From Nocardioides sp. W7 (GTDB lineage Bacteria > Actinomycetota > Actinomycetes > Propionibacteriales > Nocardioidaceae): a DNA stretch of 64,000 bases. This document shows, piece by piece, positions 63,717-64,000 of this stretch. The position numbers and the translations under genes were made by a program. The stretch is taken from the NCBI RefSeq assembly GCF_022919075.1, contig NZ_CP095078.1:2542001-2606000 (forward strand). Direction: 5' to 3'. The notes beneath the pieces were generated by a model. The model ran no database searches and was not told where the DNA came from. It worked only from the letters and a program-made list of their open reading frames with translations. How positions within the stretch are numbered: the stretch's first letter is position 1; the number at the start of each line of letters is the position of its first letter.

Positions 63717-64000
63717 ATGTCCATGCAGATCCAGACCACGCGCTCGAGCGCCCCCGTCAGCGACGAGCGCCTGGGCGAGATCCTGGCCGACCCCGGCTTC
63801 GGGCAGCACTTCACCGACCACATGTTCACCGTCGAGTGGACGCCGGACGCCGGGTGGCACGACGCCCGGATCGAGCCCTACGGTCCGCTCTCGCTCGACC
63901 CGGCGACGGCCGTCCTGCACTATGCGCAGGAGACCTTCGAGGGGATGAAGGCCTACCGGCACGCCGACGGCTCGATCTGGTCCTTCCGGCCCGAGGAGAA
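63717..64000 (+). CDS. ilvE: Branched-chain amino acid aminotransferase IlvE (3' end outside window)
   Basis: About 94 residues are visible, with FGQHFTDHMFTVEWTPDAGW, the PYGPLSLDPATAVLHYAQE segment and FEGMKAYRHADGSIW. These are characteristic of the fold-type IV IlvE N-terminal domain; the PLP lysine lies beyond the window. It transfers the amino group in the last step of Val, Leu and Ile synthesis. GATAAT at 63708-63713 is a strong -10 box only 3 bases before ATG 63717, so the transcript may start near ATG 63717 or ATG 63723 and be leaderless. Confidence 0.92.
   Translation, partial: MSMQIQTTRSSAPVSDERLGEILADPGFGQHFTDHMFTVEWTPDAGWHDARIEPYGPLSLDPATAVLHYAQETFEGMKAYRHADGSIWSFRPEE

Overview
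The window is high-GC actinobacterial DNA with GTG starts, 4-base gene overlaps, Tat and lipoprotein signals, a DUF222-HNH protein, F420/LLM-type enzymes and a PknG system. It looks like Nocardioides or a close relative. This is inferred from gene content and style, as there is no rRNA in the window. Both ends cut a gene: a surface protein at the left and ilvE at the right.

Region 1 (1-35.5 kb) is a catabolic island. It holds a branched-chain-type ABC importer with a fused LivH-LivM-LivG polypeptide. Next come two LPKTG surface proteins, one with a neocarzinostatin-like domain. A 13-gene operon (9795-20803) follows, encoding a monooxygenase-like protein, hydrolase, MaoC proteins, LLM oxidoreductase, CaiB, PrpD, a triple RidA fusion, an Ltp2-like thiolase with its DUF35 partner, an acyl-CoA dehydrogenase and a CitE-like lyase. 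The rest includes a surface protein with three almost identical 432-bp repeats, an SDR, an MDR reductase, a flavoprotein, a TetR regulator, an SGNH hydrolase, a UvrA-like protein, and an acyl-CoA synthetase/cupin/membrane-protein operon. By eye, several enzymes resemble chlorophyll-metabolism families: a red-chlorophyll-catabolite-reductase-like protein (8901-9725), an NYC1/NOL-like SDR (23270-24076), a divinyl-reductase-like protein (47542-48639) and a plant-methylesterase-like hydrolase (10115-10834). Six AT-rich near-palindromes of related sequence sit at the promoters of exactly these transcription units (about 985, 9745, 20890, 25148, 34697 and 47529), suggesting one regulon. My main hypothesis is an uncharacterised catabolic regulon for a tetrapyrrole-derived or similarly bulky compound; the substrate is unproven.

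Region 2 (35.5-48.6 kb) is mostly housekeeping: an IdeR-boxed efeUOB iron-uptake operon, a DUF222-HNH protein, two acetyltransferase-like genes, an MSMEG_6728-type gene overlapping an ABC-F gene tail to tail, serA, a divergent MocR regulator/yczE pair, and the divinyl-reductase-like gene.

Region 3 (48.85-61.07 kb) is a tightly packed 10-gene signalling operon: TelA-like protein, helical partner, CbbX-type AAA ATPase, GlnX, GlnH, coiled-coil protein, PknG, PP2C phosphatase, VWA protein and FHA protein. It extends the known GlnX-GlnH-PknG amino-acid-sensing module. A recurring zinc-knuckle motif occurs in PknG, the phosphatase and the FHA protein.

Region 4 (61.07-64 kb) has an unusual noncoding element (about 95-bp inverted repeats around 21-bp tandem repeats), a methyltransferase, a probable branched-chain amino acid attenuator with a 14-residue leader peptide, a 45-residue protein, leuB and the start of ilvE.
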